A stretch of 64,000 nucleotides of DNA from an uncultured Collinsella sp. (lineage in GTDB: Bacteria > Actinomycetota > Coriobacteriia > Coriobacteriales > Coriobacteriaceae), in NCBI GenBank assembly GCA_902497025.1, contig CABVDJ010000004.1, positions 1-64,000 of the forward strand. The letters are read 5' to 3'. Made by a program: the position numbers and the translations under genes. This document shows positions 1-9,003 of the stretch, piece after piece. The notes under the pieces are model-generated. The model had not been told where the DNA came from, ran no database searches, and saw only the letters and a list, made by a program, of their open reading frames with translations. How positions within the stretch are numbered: position 1 is the stretch's first letter; every line of letters begins with the position of its first letter.

Positions 1-42
1 TGACCGGTGGACGGCACCGAGCCGTACGCTTGACTTGAAGAA

Positions 43-72
43 GGGGGAGGCCTCGCGGCCTCCCCCTTTTTT
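43..72 (+). terminator. Rho-independent terminator of an upstream gene
   Basis: A perfect 10-bp GC-rich stem (GGGGGAGGCC / GGCCTCCCCC) with a TCGC loop is followed by six T. It must end a plus-strand gene lying left of the window. Only a few tens of bases precede it, so that gene cannot be named. Confidence 0.85.
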
Positions 73-139
73 GCGTTAACACTTCACAAATGAGTTGCAT
101 TTCACCTGTAACCCGATTGGGCTTATGGGTAATGAGCTT

Positions 140-607
140 TTATTTAAAGACAATAAATCGAATCACAAGGGCAACTGCTATGACCACAATGATCAAAAGC
201 AGGAAATGGAGTCGATGCTGCTTACGTCGTTTACTTGATGAAACGAAGATCGTTTTCCCTTGTTTTGGCGTCTCGAGATAACGAGCCGAATGCGTTAAGG
301 TTTGCTTAGGTCGAGGACCTCTTTGCTGCCGAGTTGCGGGCGTTTTCGTCGGGTCGTCACTGATTGAGCTGTTTTTTGATAACGGTGCATCTTTCAGATA
401 TACAGGGTCTCCCGAGGCGACGCCCATATGTTTACGTCCCGTTTGGGCATCCTCGAGCGTTTGATATCGGTTTCTCGTCACATAATCGGGCTCTGGGTCA
501 TTGATGGGCTCTTGCGAGATGTGGGGGCGATGGAACCGTGGCGGCTGCGTAGAAGTATCTTCGCCCTGCGTCGGCATAAACATATTGTTCTGGTTTTGGT
601 CGTCCAT
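140..607 (-). CDS. hypothetical tail-anchored membrane protein
   Basis: A 155-residue protein that I do not recognise. Residues 1-125 are polar, rich in Gln, Pro, Thr and Asp, and probably disordered. A basic patch (KRRK) then precedes one hydrophobic segment at about 133-154, which ends almost at the C-terminus. That is the layout of a tail-anchored protein with its bulk in the cytoplasm; the topology is inferred. The ATG is preceded by an AAAGGG ribosome-binding site. It is divergent from the Hsp20 gene across about 280 bp. It could be a divisome or envelope accessory protein, but nothing in the sequence names a function. Confidence 0.7.
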   Translation of the reverse strand: MDDQNQNNMFMPTQGEDTSTQPPRFHRPHISQEPINDPEPDYVTRNRYQTLEDAQTGRKHMGVASGDPVYLKDAPLSKNSSISDDPTKTPATRQQRGPRPKQTLTHSARYLETPKQGKTIFVSSSKRRKQHRLHFLLLIIVVIAVALVIRFIVFK

Positions 608-727
608 GATGCCCTTTAGCTCGTTACCAACAACGTGTACGCGCTCATTGTAAGCCCCTTGTTATTTGTAGCTGCGAACATACTTGTTATTTAAGCTCTG
701 GTTCAAAGAACCTTAACCTTACTAAAA

Positions 728-770
728 CCTGAGTCATACACACTTAGATATGCTTATAGTACTGGACTCA
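728..770. promoter_or_regulatory. possible HspR-like (HAIR) operator upstream of hsp20
   Basis: CCTGAGT-N7-ACTTAGA at 728-748 resembles the actinobacterial HspR element CTTGAGT-N7-ACTCAAG: same spacing, good left half, weak right half. A second half-site, GACTCA, lies at 765-770. HspR control of hsp20 is established in other actinobacteria; here it is an inference from an imperfect match. Confidence 0.3.
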
Positions 771-884
771 AAAAACTTTATAGTCGATGTATATATGGGC
801 ACTGGGTGGGCATATATAAGAGCGTCAAAAGAAGTCCCAGTCACCTAGAAGATGGCTCGGCAGTCCTTAAAAGGAGTGGTAAAC

Positions 885-1316
885 ATGGCAAGCATGGTTC
901 CTTATCGTTCGGTTTTTGGCGTTCGTCCTTCTGCTAGCTCGCTGTTCGATCTGTTTGATGATATGACCGACCTTGCAAACAACTCGATTGCCTCCAAGGC
1001 GTTTCCCGTTGACGTTGAGGACAAGGGCGATGGCTACGAGGTCAAGGCGTATCTGACCGGTGTCGCCAAGGATGACATCGACGTTGAGCTCAATGAGGGT
1101 CGCCTGTCCATCAGCGTGAACGTCGAGGAGAGCGCCGAAAACGAGGGTAAGAACTTCCTCCAGAAGGAGTTTAGCTCGTACAGCGCGACGCGTGGCGTAT
1201 ATCTGAAGGACGCTTCGAGCGAGGGCCTCTCTGCAAAGTATGCTGACGGCATCCTGACCGTTACGGTTCCTAAGATCGTCGAGAAGAAGAACGTCACGAA
1301 GATCTCCATCGACTAA
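885..1316 (+). CDS. small heat-shock protein, Hsp20/alpha-crystallin family
   Basis: An ATP-independent holdase chaperone that binds unfolding proteins in the cytoplasm. The 143-residue product has the usual layout: a short N-terminal arm with a Phe/Asp-rich segment (SLFDLFDDM, about 14-22), then an alpha-crystallin domain from about residue 35 to 135. The domain includes the conserved A-x-L-x-G-V-like stretch (AYLTGVAKDDIDVEL) and the late G-x-L-x-V-x-x-P motif (GILTVTVPK). I chose ATG 885 because AAGGAG lies nine bases upstream; an in-frame ATG at 852 has no such site. The gene is monocistronic, has an HspR-like site upstream, and ends at a strong bidirectional terminator. Confidence 0.93.
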   Translation: MASMVPYRSVFGVRPSASSLFDLFDDMTDLANNSIASKAFPVDVEDKGDGYEVKAYLTGVAKDDIDVELNEGRLSISVNVEESAENEGKNFLQKEFSSYSATRGVYLKDASSEGLSAKYADGILTVTVPKIVEKKNVTKISID

Positions 1317-1350
1317 CGATGGCTCTGCTTCAATCGAGAGTATGAGTTAA

Positions 1351-1383
1351 GGGGGCTGGGAAGTGATTCCCAGCCCCCTTTTG
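1351..1383. terminator. bidirectional terminator between convergent genes
   Basis: A 12-bp stem (GGGGGCTGGGAA / TTCCCAGCCCCC) with a GTGA loop and a T run. It serves hsp20 on the plus strand and probably the convergent metallo-hydrolase gene on the minus strand. Confidence 0.85.
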
Positions 1384-1396
1384 TTGTCTTGAGGGG

Positions 1397-2206
1397 CTAT
1401 TGAATAGTTGTCGGTTGATACTGACTTGCAGGGCGTATCGAGAGCTTCCGTGGCCCTTGAAGACGGGTGGCAGAACTGCCGAGTTCATCATCGAGACTTG
1501 CATCAAGCGCGTTGGCATAGCTTTTGACGGTAAGGCTTGGACGATTATTGTCCTGGCTGATATGCATGGCGATGAGCTGTTCGGTGCGATCGGTAACAAG
1601 TTCGCGCGCGGCTTCGGCGGCCTGGTTGTTGGAGAGATGCCCCTTTGTGGACAGGATGCGCTCCTGAAGAAAGCGTGGGTACGGTCCTTCGCGTAACATA
1701 GTTACATCGTGGTTACTTTCGAGCGCGAGAACTCGACAGTCTTTGAGGATGCCTATGGCCTTGCTCGATAGCTCTCCGGTGTCGGTGGCAAACCCAATGG
1801 AATCATCGAGAGCATTAAATCGATAGCCGACAGGATTGATGACATCGTGCGATGTTGAGTAGGTTTGCACGTGGATGCCGGCAATGGGGAGCGTGTCGCC
1901 GGGGTCAAATTCCTCTACGGGCAGGTGCGCGAGGTTTTCTTTGCATGAAAGGGTGTCCCTGCTGGCAAAGAGGGGACCATGCCAGTGCTTGCACCATACA
2001 TCGAGCCCCTTGATATGGTCACCATGCTCATGGGTGATTACTAGAGCGGCGACGTCGTCTGCCGAGAGGCCAAGCTCCGCCATGCGTTTAAGTGTCTCGC
2101 GGCGGGACAGGCCGTTGTCGATCATGATGAGCCCCTGAGGCCCCTCGACGAGTGCGCAGTTGCCTTTTGAGCCGCTGCCGAGGATATGAAGGTGCAGGCG
2201 AGACAT
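1397..2206 (-). CDS. MBL-fold metallo-hydrolase, WalJ/YycJ-like
   Basis: A cytoplasmic metallo-beta-lactamase-fold protein of 269 residues. Metal ligands are visible in the HxHxDH motif (THEHGDH, H59/H61/D63/H64), a later SHD histidine, ATDTG, and a C-terminal ALESNHD segment. The opening LGSGSKGNC is typical of the YycJ/WalJ branch, which is implicated as a nuclease or in coordinating replication with cell-wall signalling in Firmicutes. No WalK/WalR genes lie nearby, so that role is not supported by context. The start at 2206 fits the family N-terminus; a longer in-frame extension to 2287 would overlap tilS. It is divergent from tilS with a 48-bp gap. Confidence 0.85.
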   Translation of the reverse strand: MSRLHLHILGSGSKGNCALVEGPQGLIMIDNGLSRRETLKRMAELGLSADDVAALVITHEHGDHIKGLDVWCKHWHGPLFASRDTLSCKENLAHLPVEEFDPGDTLPIAGIHVQTYSTSHDVINPVGYRFNALDDSIGFATDTGELSSKAIGILKDCRVLALESNHDVTMLREGPYPRFLQERILSTKGHLSNNQAAEAARELVTDRTEQLIAMHISQDNNRPSLTVKSYANALDASLDDELGSSATRLQGPRKLSIRPASQYQPTTIQ

Positions 2207-2254
2207 AAGATTCCAAAGGATACAATGAGTGCGGACGAATAGAGGAGGAAGCGA

Positions 2255-3796
2255 ATGCCAACGGTATCTCAGCACTATGGACATCATGCCGCGCCGAGGA
2301 CGGATAAGAACGTTCTGGCAACGCGGCAGACCGCTGCCCCCGTAGTGCTCATGGTATCAGGCGGTGCGGACTCGACGGCGCTGCTCCTTATGGCTTGCAC
2401 ATCAAAGCTGGATATCCAGGACGGGCGCGGCATCGCTTCCATTGCACGCGAGCGTTTGCACGTGCTGCATGTGAACCATCATCTGCGCGGGGAGGCATCC
2501 GATGGCGACGAGGCCTTTGTACGTGATTTGTGCGTGCAATACGGCTTGCCGCTGTGCGTTGAGCATGCCTATTTTGATGACGAATCGGGCAATATCGAGG
2601 CTGCGGCCCGCGAGGTGCGCTATGCCGCGGCACGGAGATATGTTCGCGAACTTTGTGCCGAATCGGGCGCACCGCGGACGGCGGCTCGTATCTGTACCGC
2701 GCATACCTCGTCGGACCGCGCGGAAACATTTTTGATGAATGCCATTAAAGGGTCGGGTCCCGCGGGTCTATCAAGCATTCCACGCCGTCGGAACATTGTG
2801 GTGCGCCCCTTGCTCGACCTCACGCATGATGAGCTCGTGAGCTATCTGCAGGTGCACGGTCAGCCGTGGCGGGAAGATGAAAGCAACGAGGACGTTTCGT
2901 ACCTGCGCAACTATGTGCGCCATCGGGTGATGCCGGTGGTGGCGCAGCGCAACGCGAACGTCTGTAAGACGATTGGCGCCGCTTGCGAAATTCTGGGCGA
3001 CGAAGATGCCTTTCTTTCTCAGCTTTCGGCACAGGCGTTTCGAAGCTGCCTGCGCAAGGAGGCGGCGGGCGCACTGGTGCTCGATGCGCGCCGTCTTGCC
3101 GCCGCTGAGGTTGTGATTGCACGGCGTATCGTGCGGTTGGCGATTAAGCGTATCGATCCCGACGCGCGACCGGAGATGCGGCATGTAGAACGGGTACTTG
3201 CCTGCGTCGCTGCGGGCTCGGGCTCGGTTACGCTTCCTGCGGGAATTGATGCCCGTGTGGAGTTTGGCATGCTGGCGCTCAAGGCCCCGGCGGCGCGCGA
3301 GGGCTTAGTGGCCGACTGGATCTCCGTTCCCGGTCGTCTGCCGCTGGGGACGGGGCGTATGCTGACAGCAGAGCCGATGGCTGTGGAGCCGGGGTGCGAT
3401 ATCGTGCACCGTGCCCGCGAGCTTGCTGCTGCCGGAGAGGTTGCGGCCTTGGTGGATGCGGCGGCCCTGGGGTTCGCCGACCGCGATAGCGAGCGGATGC
3501 TAGCCGGCTCGCGCGGGGAGATTCCCGCCGAGGCGCGATTGGCGCGCCTGTGGGTGGATAGCCCTGTGCCGGGAGACGTGATGTGCCCGTTGGGGATGAG
3601 CGGTCGTAGCAAGAAAGTGTCAGACCTGTTGAACGAGGCGCGCATTCCTGTTTCAGACCGCTCTGGCGTACCCGTGGTAAGAACGGCTCCGGGAGGTGCC
3701 GTAGTATGGGTCGCGGGCGTTCGCGCGGACGAACGTTTTAAGTGCACGGCGGCGACGCGCGTGGCCTATCTGCTTCGCGTGGTCGATGCGGAATAG
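2255..3796 (+). CDS. tilS: tRNA(Ile)-lysidine synthetase
   Basis: Converts the C34 wobble base of tRNA-Ile(CAU) to lysidine with ATP and lysine, which switches the tRNA from AUG to AUA decoding; the enzyme is normally essential. The 513-residue product has the N-type ATP-pyrophosphatase P-loop SGGADS at residues 35-40, the HVNHHLRG segment typical of TilS, and a C-terminal region with a PLGMSGRSKKVSDLL-type TilS_C motif. AGGAGG sits seven bases before ATG 2255. It opens the tilS-hpt-ftsH block that is conserved across many Gram-positive bacteria. Confidence 0.95.
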   Translation: MPTVSQHYGHHAAPRTDKNVLATRQTAAPVVLMVSGGADSTALLLMACTSKLDIQDGRGIASIARERLHVLHVNHHLRGEASDGDEAFVRDLCVQYGLPLCVEHAYFDDESGNIEAAAREVRYAAARRYVRELCAESGAPRTAARICTAHTSSDRAETFLMNAIKGSGPAGLSSIPRRRNIVVRPLLDLTHDELVSYLQVHGQPWREDESNEDVSYLRNYVRHRVMPVVAQRNANVCKTIGAACEILGDEDAFLSQLSAQAFRSCLRKEAAGALVLDARRLAAAEVVIARRIVRLAIKRIDPDARPEMRHVERVLACVAAGSGSVTLPAGIDARVEFGMLALKAPAAREGLVADWISVPGRLPLGTGRMLTAEPMAVEPGCDIVHRARELAAAGEVAALVDAAALGFADRDSERMLAGSRGEIPAEARLARLWVDSPVPGDVMCPLGMSGRSKKVSDLLNEARIPVSDRSGVPVVRTAPGGAVVWVAGVRADERFKCTAATRVAYLLRVVDAE

Positions 3797-3943
3797 CGCT
3801 TCGCGCCAGCTATTCTGTGCGACGTTGACGGTATTCCCGCGCTGATGGCGCACGTGCTGGTAAATATACCCCGTGCGCTGCTAGAATGTGTAGTTCGCGT
3901 CCATGCGGCGGTGCGTGGGCGATAAGCACAAGAAAGGGTTGTC

Positions 3944-4492
3944 ATGGCTTCTCAACATCCGGATATCGAGAAGGTTCTGTTTACGCAGGAGGATATCGAC
4001 GGTATCGTCTCTCGCCTAGGCGAGCAGATTACTCGCGACTACGCGGGTAAGGATCTGGTGCTGATTGCGGTCCTGCGCGGCGCCGTGGTCTTTATGGGCG
4101 ACCTGATGCGCAAGATCGAGCTGCCGACCAACATCGATTTCATGGCTGTTTCGAGCTATGGCGACGGTGTGAAGTCCTCGGGCATCGTGCGTATCATTAA
4201 GGACTTGGATATCGACATCCGCGGTCGCGACGTGCTGATCGTCGAGGACATTCTGGACTCGGGCCTGACGCTCAAGTATCTGATGAAGAACCTCGAGAGC
4301 CGCAAGCCCGCCTCGCTGGAGGTTGCCGCCTTCCTGTGGAAGGACGTTGAGGACCGTACCTCGGCCGTCACGCCCAAGTATGTTGGAACCCATTGCCCCG
4401 ATGCCTTTGTGGTGGGCTACGGCCTCGACTATGCCGAGCGCTATCGTAACCTTCCGTATCTGGGCATTTTGAAACCGGAGGTTTATTCGTAA
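3944..4492 (+). CDS. hpt: hypoxanthine phosphoribosyltransferase
   Basis: A purine-salvage enzyme that transfers the ribosyl-phosphate of PRPP to hypoxanthine or guanine in the cytosol. The 182-residue length is normal. The PRPP-binding motif VLIVEDILDSG is at about residues 96-106, and the VLRGAVVFMGDL segment of bacterial Hpt lies near residue 45. The gene lies 147 bp after tilS and ends one base before the ftsH start, so hpt and ftsH are almost certainly co-transcribed. A TAGAAT hexamer near 3882 could be the -10 of a promoter inside the tilS-hpt gap, but no clear -35 is seen. Confidence 0.95.
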   Translation: MASQHPDIEKVLFTQEDIDGIVSRLGEQITRDYAGKDLVLIAVLRGAVVFMGDLMRKIELPTNIDFMAVSSYGDGVKSSGIVRIIKDLDIDIRGRDVLIVEDILDSGLTLKYLMKNLESRKPASLEVAAFLWKDVEDRTSAVTPKYVGTHCPDAFVVGYGLDYAERYRNLPYLGILKPEVYS

Positions 4493-4493
4493 G

Positions 4494-6632
4494 ATGCCCG
4501 ACGACCGTAACGATAACAATTCCCAGACTCCCCGGGAGCCTAAGATCCCGGGGATGCCCGGAGGCAAGAAGCCCACGCGTACGGGCTGGCTGTATTTTAT
4601 TTTGGCTTGCGCGCTTCTGGGCTACGCCTTCTTTAACATGGGCTCCGGCTTTGCCAATTCCAGCAATACCGTAAAGCTCGCGACGAGCGAGATGGTCAAC
4701 GCCATTAAGCAGGATCGCGTCGAAGATTTGACCTATACGGTTCAAGACGGAAGCGTGGCGGGTCATTACTGGAAGACGAAAAAGGACAAGGGCGACACGA
4801 GCGAGCTCAAGAGCTTCTCCTCGACCTATGTCGGCTCCGATTCGCTTGCCGAGCTTATGGCGGAGCACCCCGATACCAAGTACATCGTCAACACCAATGA
4901 CCCCGATTTTTGGGGCGACTTGGCGATGAGTGTGCTGCCGACGATCGCCCTGATTGCCATCATGTTCTACTTTATGCGCCAGATGATGGGTGCCAACAAC
5001 AGGAACATGCAGTTTGGCAAGACCAACGCCAAGACCAACGAGGCCACGCGCCCCAAGGTTAAGTTCGAGGACGTTGCCGGCGTGGACGAGGCAGTCGAGG
5101 AGCTCGAGGAGATCCGTGACTTTTTGAGCGATCCGGATCGCTATCGCAAGCTGGGCGCCAAGATCCCGCGTGGCGTGTTGCTGGTGGGCCCTCCGGGCAC
5201 CGGTAAAACGCTGCTGGCCAAGGCCGTTGCCGGCGAGGCGGGCGTGCCGTTCTTTAGCATCTCGGGTTCTGACTTTGTCGAGATGTTCGTGGGTGTCGGC
5301 GCCAGCCGCGTGCGTGACCTCTTTAAGGAGGCCAAGTCCCAGGCCCCGTCGATCATCTTTATCGACGAGATCGATGCCGTGGGGCGTCAGCGCGGAGCTG
5401 GCTTGGGCGGCGGTCACGACGAGCGCGAGCAGACGCTCAACCAGCTGCTGGTCGAGATGGAAGGTTTTGAGGAAAGCGAGTCGGTCATCCTGATCGCCGC
5501 GACCAACCGTCCTGACATCCTGGATCCGGCATTGCTGCGTCCCGGTCGTTTTGACCGTCAGGTTACGGTCGACCGTCCGGATGTGAAGGGCCGCGAGCAG
5601 ATCTTGCGCGTGCATGCCGAGAACAAGCCGATGGACGAGGACGTGAAGTTTGAGAAGCTCGCCCAGATGACCGTTGGCTTCACCGGCGCCGATCTGGCAA
5701 ATCTGCTCAACGAGTCTGCGCTGCTGGCTGCCCGCCGCCATCGTTCCGTGATCTCGATGGACGAGGTCGAGGAGTCGATGGAGCGCGTGATTGCCGGACC
5801 GCAACGCAAGGGTCGCGTGATGACCGAAGCCGAGCGCACCACGATTGCCTACCATGAGAGCGGCCACGCCCTGGTGGGCCACATCCTGGAGCACTCCGAT
5901 CCGGTTCATAAGATCTCGATCGTCAGCCGCGGTCAGGCCCTGGGCTACACACTGCAGCTTCCGCAGGAGGATCACTTCCTCAAGACCAAGAACGAGATGC
6001 TCGACGAGCTCGCCGTGTTCTTGGGCGGTCGCGTTGCCGAGGAGCTCATGTGCGACGACATCACGTCGGGCGCGAGCAACGATCTGGAGCGCGCGACTAA
6101 GATGGCGCGCGAGATGGTCACGCGCTTGGGCATGAGCGAGGAGTTGGGCACGCAAGTGTTTGGCGAGGCGCAACATCAGGTGTTCCTGGGTCGCGACTAT
6201 GCCGATCACCAGGATTACTCCGAGGAGACGGCGCGTCGCATCGACATCGAGGTCCAGCGCATTATGCGTGAGGCCCATCGCCGTGCGGTCGAGATTTTGG
6301 ATGCCCGTCGCGATCAGCTCGATCTGATGGCGAAGGTGCTGCTTGAGCGCGAGACCGTCGAAGGCGACGCCGTGAACGCCCTACTCGACAACGAGTGGGA
6401 TGCTTACCTTGAGCGCGAGGGCGATATCCTGGCGGCCAAGGAGGAGCGCAACGCCAAGGCGGCCGGCATGCCGACCAAGAAGCGCTCGCCTCGCATGAGC
6501 GAGGAGGAGCTGGCGGCTGATGCTGCGGCCTTTGCGCAGGCGGCCATGCAGGAGGATGCCGAAGCCGCATCCGATGATGCCGGTGATGGCAATGCTGTCA
6601 ACGCTGACGGCAACACCGACGCCGACAAATAG
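4494..6632 (+). CDS. ftsH: ATP-dependent zinc metalloprotease FtsH
   Basis: A membrane-anchored AAA+ protease that extracts and degrades membrane and regulatory proteins. Domains in order over 712 residues: a cytoplasmic tail, TM1 at about 31-50, an extracytoplasmic segment, TM2 at about 142-163, an AAA+ module with Walker A GPPGTGKT near 232 and Walker B IIFIDEIDA, the second-region-of-homology arginines in RPGRFDR, and an M41 protease domain with zinc motif HESGH near 454. The C-terminal 60 residues are Ala/Asp/Glu-rich and probably disordered, which is common in this class. ATG follows the hpt stop with one base between them. Confidence 0.97.
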   Translation: MPDDRNDNNSQTPREPKIPGMPGGKKPTRTGWLYFILACALLGYAFFNMGSGFANSSNTVKLATSEMVNAIKQDRVEDLTYTVQDGSVAGHYWKTKKDKGDTSELKSFSSTYVGSDSLAELMAEHPDTKYIVNTNDPDFWGDLAMSVLPTIALIAIMFYFMRQMMGANNRNMQFGKTNAKTNEATRPKVKFEDVAGVDEAVEELEEIRDFLSDPDRYRKLGAKIPRGVLLVGPPGTGKTLLAKAVAGEAGVPFFSISGSDFVEMFVGVGASRVRDLFKEAKSQAPSIIFIDEIDAVGRQRGAGLGGGHDEREQTLNQLLVEMEGFEESESVILIAATNRPDILDPALLRPGRFDRQVTVDRPDVKGREQILRVHAENKPMDEDVKFEKLAQMTVGFTGADLANLLNESALLAARRHRSVISMDEVEESMERVIAGPQRKGRVMTEAERTTIAYHESGHALVGHILEHSDPVHKISIVSRGQALGYTLQLPQEDHFLKTKNEMLDELAVFLGGRVAEELMCDDITSGASNDLERATKMAREMVTRLGMSEELGTQVFGEAQHQVFLGRDYADHQDYSEETARRIDIEVQRIMREAHRRAVEILDARRDQLDLMAKVLLERETVEGDAVNALLDNEWDAYLEREGDILAAKEERNAKAAGMPTKKRSPRMSEEELAADAAAFAQAAMQEDAEAASDDAGDGNAVNADGNTDADK

Positions 6633-6643
6633 TTCTTGTAGCG

Positions 6644-6682
6644 AAAGCCTCTGCGGGGAAACCTGTGGAGGCTCTTTCTTTT
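6644..6682 (+). terminator. terminator of the tilS-hpt-ftsH operon
   Basis: AAAGCCTC at 6644-6651 pairs with GAGGCT plus a following TTT, with a mismatch near the base. The stem sits 12 bases after the ftsH stop and is followed by TTTCTTTT. Confidence 0.7.
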
Positions 6683-6690
6683 GAGCGATA

Positions 6691-6752
6691 TGTTGATTGG
6701 GGACAGACTTAAATGAGCGTTTTCACGCATTTAAGTCTGTCCCCAATCAACA
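6691..6752. repeat. long palindrome with perfect 25-bp arms
   Basis: The arms at 6691-6715 and 6728-6752 are exactly complementary and contain the word GGGGACAGACTTAAATG. The 12-base loop holds a further GCGT/ACGC pair. There is no T tract, and the upstream ftsH terminator is separate, so this is not simply a terminator. Words of this kind resemble REP-type palindromes spread by Y1 (TnpA-REP) transposases; that link is inferred, and no such gene is in the window. Confidence 0.85.
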
Positions 6753-6811
6753 TTGCTGCGGCACTTTGCTCAGCTAAAGCGTACAATAGCGCCTATGCGA
6801 AAGGGGAACAG

Positions 6812-8002
6812 ATGATCAACGAAACTATGTATGCTCGCGGTGCGGAAAGCTCCATCATCCGTGAGATCTTTAGCTATGGCCTTGAGCGCAAGGCACAGAT
6901 CGGCGCGGAGAACGTATTCGATTTTTCGCTGGGTAACCCGAGCGTTCCGGCACCTGCCGCCGTGGCTGAGTCCATTAAGAAGGCCTTGGAGCTGCCGAGC
7001 GACCAGCTGCATGGATACACGCCTGCGCCGGGTCTGCCGCAATGTCGAGCAGCCGTCGCCGACTCGCTCAACCGTCGCTTTGGCACGAGCTATGAGGGCA
7101 AGGACGTCTTTATGACGGTGGGTGCCGCGGCTTCGCTCACCTGCACGCTCAACGCGATTACCAATCCGGGCGACGAGGTCATCGTTATCGCTCCGTACTT
7201 CCCGGAGTATCGCGTGTGGATTGAGAAGGCCGGCTGCACGTGTGTTGAGGCGCTCGCCGATGAAGATACGTTCCAGCTGAGCGTGAGTAACGTGCTCAAG
7301 GCGATTACCGATAAGACGGCTGCCGTCATCATCGACTCGCCCAACAATCCGACCGGTGCCGTATATACACGCGACACGCTGACGCGACTGGCCAATGTTC
7401 TGCGCGAGGCCAACGCTCAGCGCGATCCCGAGAATCCGATTATGCTCATCTCTGATGAGCCGTATCGCGAGATTGTCTATGGCGCCGAGGTGCCTTGGGT
7501 GCCTTCGATCTACGAGCGCACCATCGTGTGCTACTCGTATTCCAAGTCGCTTTCGCTACCGGGCGAGCGCGTCGGGTGGATCCTGGTTCCCAATACGAAT
7601 CCTCAGGCAGCTCGTCTAATGCCCGCCGTTGCCGGTGCCGCCCGCACGCTGGGCTTCGTGTGCGCACCGGCCCTCTTCCAGCGTGTAATCATCGACTGCA
7701 TTGATGAACCGAGCGATGTCGAGGCCTATGCGCGCAACCGCACCGCGCTTACCGATGCACTAGCGGAGTACGGCTACACCTATGTTGAGCCGGATGGCGC
7801 GTTCTACCTATGGGTGAAAGCGCTGGAGTCCGATGCGAATGCGTTCTGTGAGCGCGCGAAGAAGCATGAGCTGCTCGCGGTGCCTTCGGATAGCTTTGGC
7901 ATGCCGGGCTGGTTCCGCCTGGGCTACTGCGTGAGCTATGAGACAATCGTCAACTCTCTGCCTGCCTGGAAGCAGCTGGCCGACGAATATCGTCGAAAGT
8001 AA
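6812..8002 (+). CDS. pyridoxal-phosphate aminotransferase, class I/II
   Basis: A cytosolic fold-type I aminotransferase of 396 residues. Visible motifs are the N-terminal FSLGNPSVPAP segment, the cofactor-ring contact DSPNNPTGAVY (about 174), SDEPYREIVY, and the Schiff-base lysine in YSKSLSLPGERVGW (about K245). The family transfers amino groups between an amino acid, often aspartate or an aromatic residue, and 2-oxoglutarate or pyruvate. The substrate cannot be read from sequence. ATG 6812 is chosen for AAGGGG seven bases upstream; the longer frame back to 6713 runs into the palindrome. A TACAAT hexamer at 6782 is a plausible -10. Confidence 0.88.
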   Translation: MINETMYARGAESSIIREIFSYGLERKAQIGAENVFDFSLGNPSVPAPAAVAESIKKALELPSDQLHGYTPAPGLPQCRAAVADSLNRRFGTSYEGKDVFMTVGAAASLTCTLNAITNPGDEVIVIAPYFPEYRVWIEKAGCTCVEALADEDTFQLSVSNVLKAITDKTAAVIIDSPNNPTGAVYTRDTLTRLANVLREANAQRDPENPIMLISDEPYREIVYGAEVPWVPSIYERTIVCYSYSKSLSLPGERVGWILVPNTNPQAARLMPAVAGAARTLGFVCAPALFQRVIIDCIDEPSDVEAYARNRTALTDALAEYGYTYVEPDGAFYLWVKALESDANAFCERAKKHELLAVPSDSFGMPGWFRLGYCVSYETIVNSLPAWKQLADEYRRK

Positions 8003-8031
8003 AGCGCTCTGCTTACAATGTTTTACGTGAA

Positions 8032-8060
8032 ACGGGGTTTGGTTTTAAGCCAGACCCCGT
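8032..8060. terminator. hairpin after the aminotransferase gene
   Basis: ACGGGGTTTGG pairs with CCAGACCCCGT around an eight-base loop, 30 bases after the stop codon. The following TGTCTATG is a poor T tract, so termination is likely but may be weak. Confidence 0.55.
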
Positions 8061-8161
8061 TGTCTATGCCGTTGTGTGATTGGGATGAAGCAGTTTTACG
8101 ACTGCCGAAAGCTATGCGTACAATGAATATACGCGACGGCCATACTGGACAAGGAGACCCG

Positions 8162-8983
8162 ATGCCCTACCTTCTTTCTTGTGATATTCATACTCATACG
8201 ATGTTCTCTGCGCATGCGTACTCAACCATCGAGGAGAACATCTATTGGGCGGCGGAGCGCGGCCTTCAGGTGCTCGGTTCCGCCGATCATTTAAGCTCGA
8301 TGGTTACGCCTTGTCCCAATGACCTGCGCAGTTTCCAATTCTTTATTAACCAGGATATCTGGCCGCGCATTTGGAGCGGCGTGCTGGTGCTGCGTGGTGC
8401 CGAGGCTGATATCGTTTCGCTGGACGGCAGCTTGTTTGGCGAAGACATTCCCGTTTCGCTCGATATCGCCGGCGATTCGTATAGTCGTGAGCATTCGCTG
8501 TTCGATTTGGTGACGCGTAATTTGGATTATTTGGTGGCAAGCGTGCATAACCCGCAGTTTGCCGAAGGCGCGACGCTCGCCCAAACGACCCAGATGTATA
8601 TCAATGCCCTGGAGTACCCCAAGGTGTTCATGCTGGGTCACACGGGGCGTTCGGGCGTGCCGTTCGATATCGACGAGGTGCTGTTGGCAGCTAAGGCCAA
8701 GCACAAGATTATCGAGATCAACAACCATAGTCTTGAACACGGTGTCGACACTGAGCATTGGGCCGTATGCCGCAAGATCGCCGAGCGCTGCGCCGAGCTG
8801 GGCGTGGGTATTGGCGTGTCGACCGATGCCCACATTGGCATGGCCATTGGCAAGCTCGATCACGCGCGCAAGATGCTCGACGAGATTCACTTCCCGCTGG
8901 ATTTGATCGTGACGCGCGACCGCGAGACGCTGCTGCGCGAGATGGCGGCAGCCGGCGTGTGTGACCTGCGCAAGGGGATGTAG
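8162..8983 (+). CDS. PHP-domain phosphohydrolase, YcdX/histidinol-phosphatase-like
   Basis: A 273-residue PHP-fold metal-dependent hydrolase. The metal ligands appear as the N-terminal HTH pair (H10, H12), SADH near 42, a mid-chain SVHNP histidine, GHTGR, and a C-terminal STDAHIG motif. YcdX-type members are trinuclear-zinc phosphatases; the substrate is unknown here and histidinol phosphate is only one candidate. ATG 8162 follows AAGGAG by six bases; an in-frame start at 8018 would include the upstream hairpin. TACAAT near 8119 may be the -10. Confidence 0.82.
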   Translation: MPYLLSCDIHTHTMFSAHAYSTIEENIYWAAERGLQVLGSADHLSSMVTPCPNDLRSFQFFINQDIWPRIWSGVLVLRGAEADIVSLDGSLFGEDIPVSLDIAGDSYSREHSLFDLVTRNLDYLVASVHNPQFAEGATLAQTTQMYINALEYPKVFMLGHTGRSGVPFDIDEVLLAAKAKHKIIEINNHSLEHGVDTEHWAVCRKIAERCAELGVGIGVSTDAHIGMAIGKLDHARKMLDEIHFPLDLIVTRDRETLLREMAAAGVCDLRKGM

Positions 8984-9003
8984 CGGAGTTCATAAACCAA
9001 GCG

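Noticed and set aside
4368..6278. Minus-strand open frame opposite ftsH
   Set aside because: FtsH is complete on the plus strand; the antisense product is His/Leu/Ala-rich with no family match.
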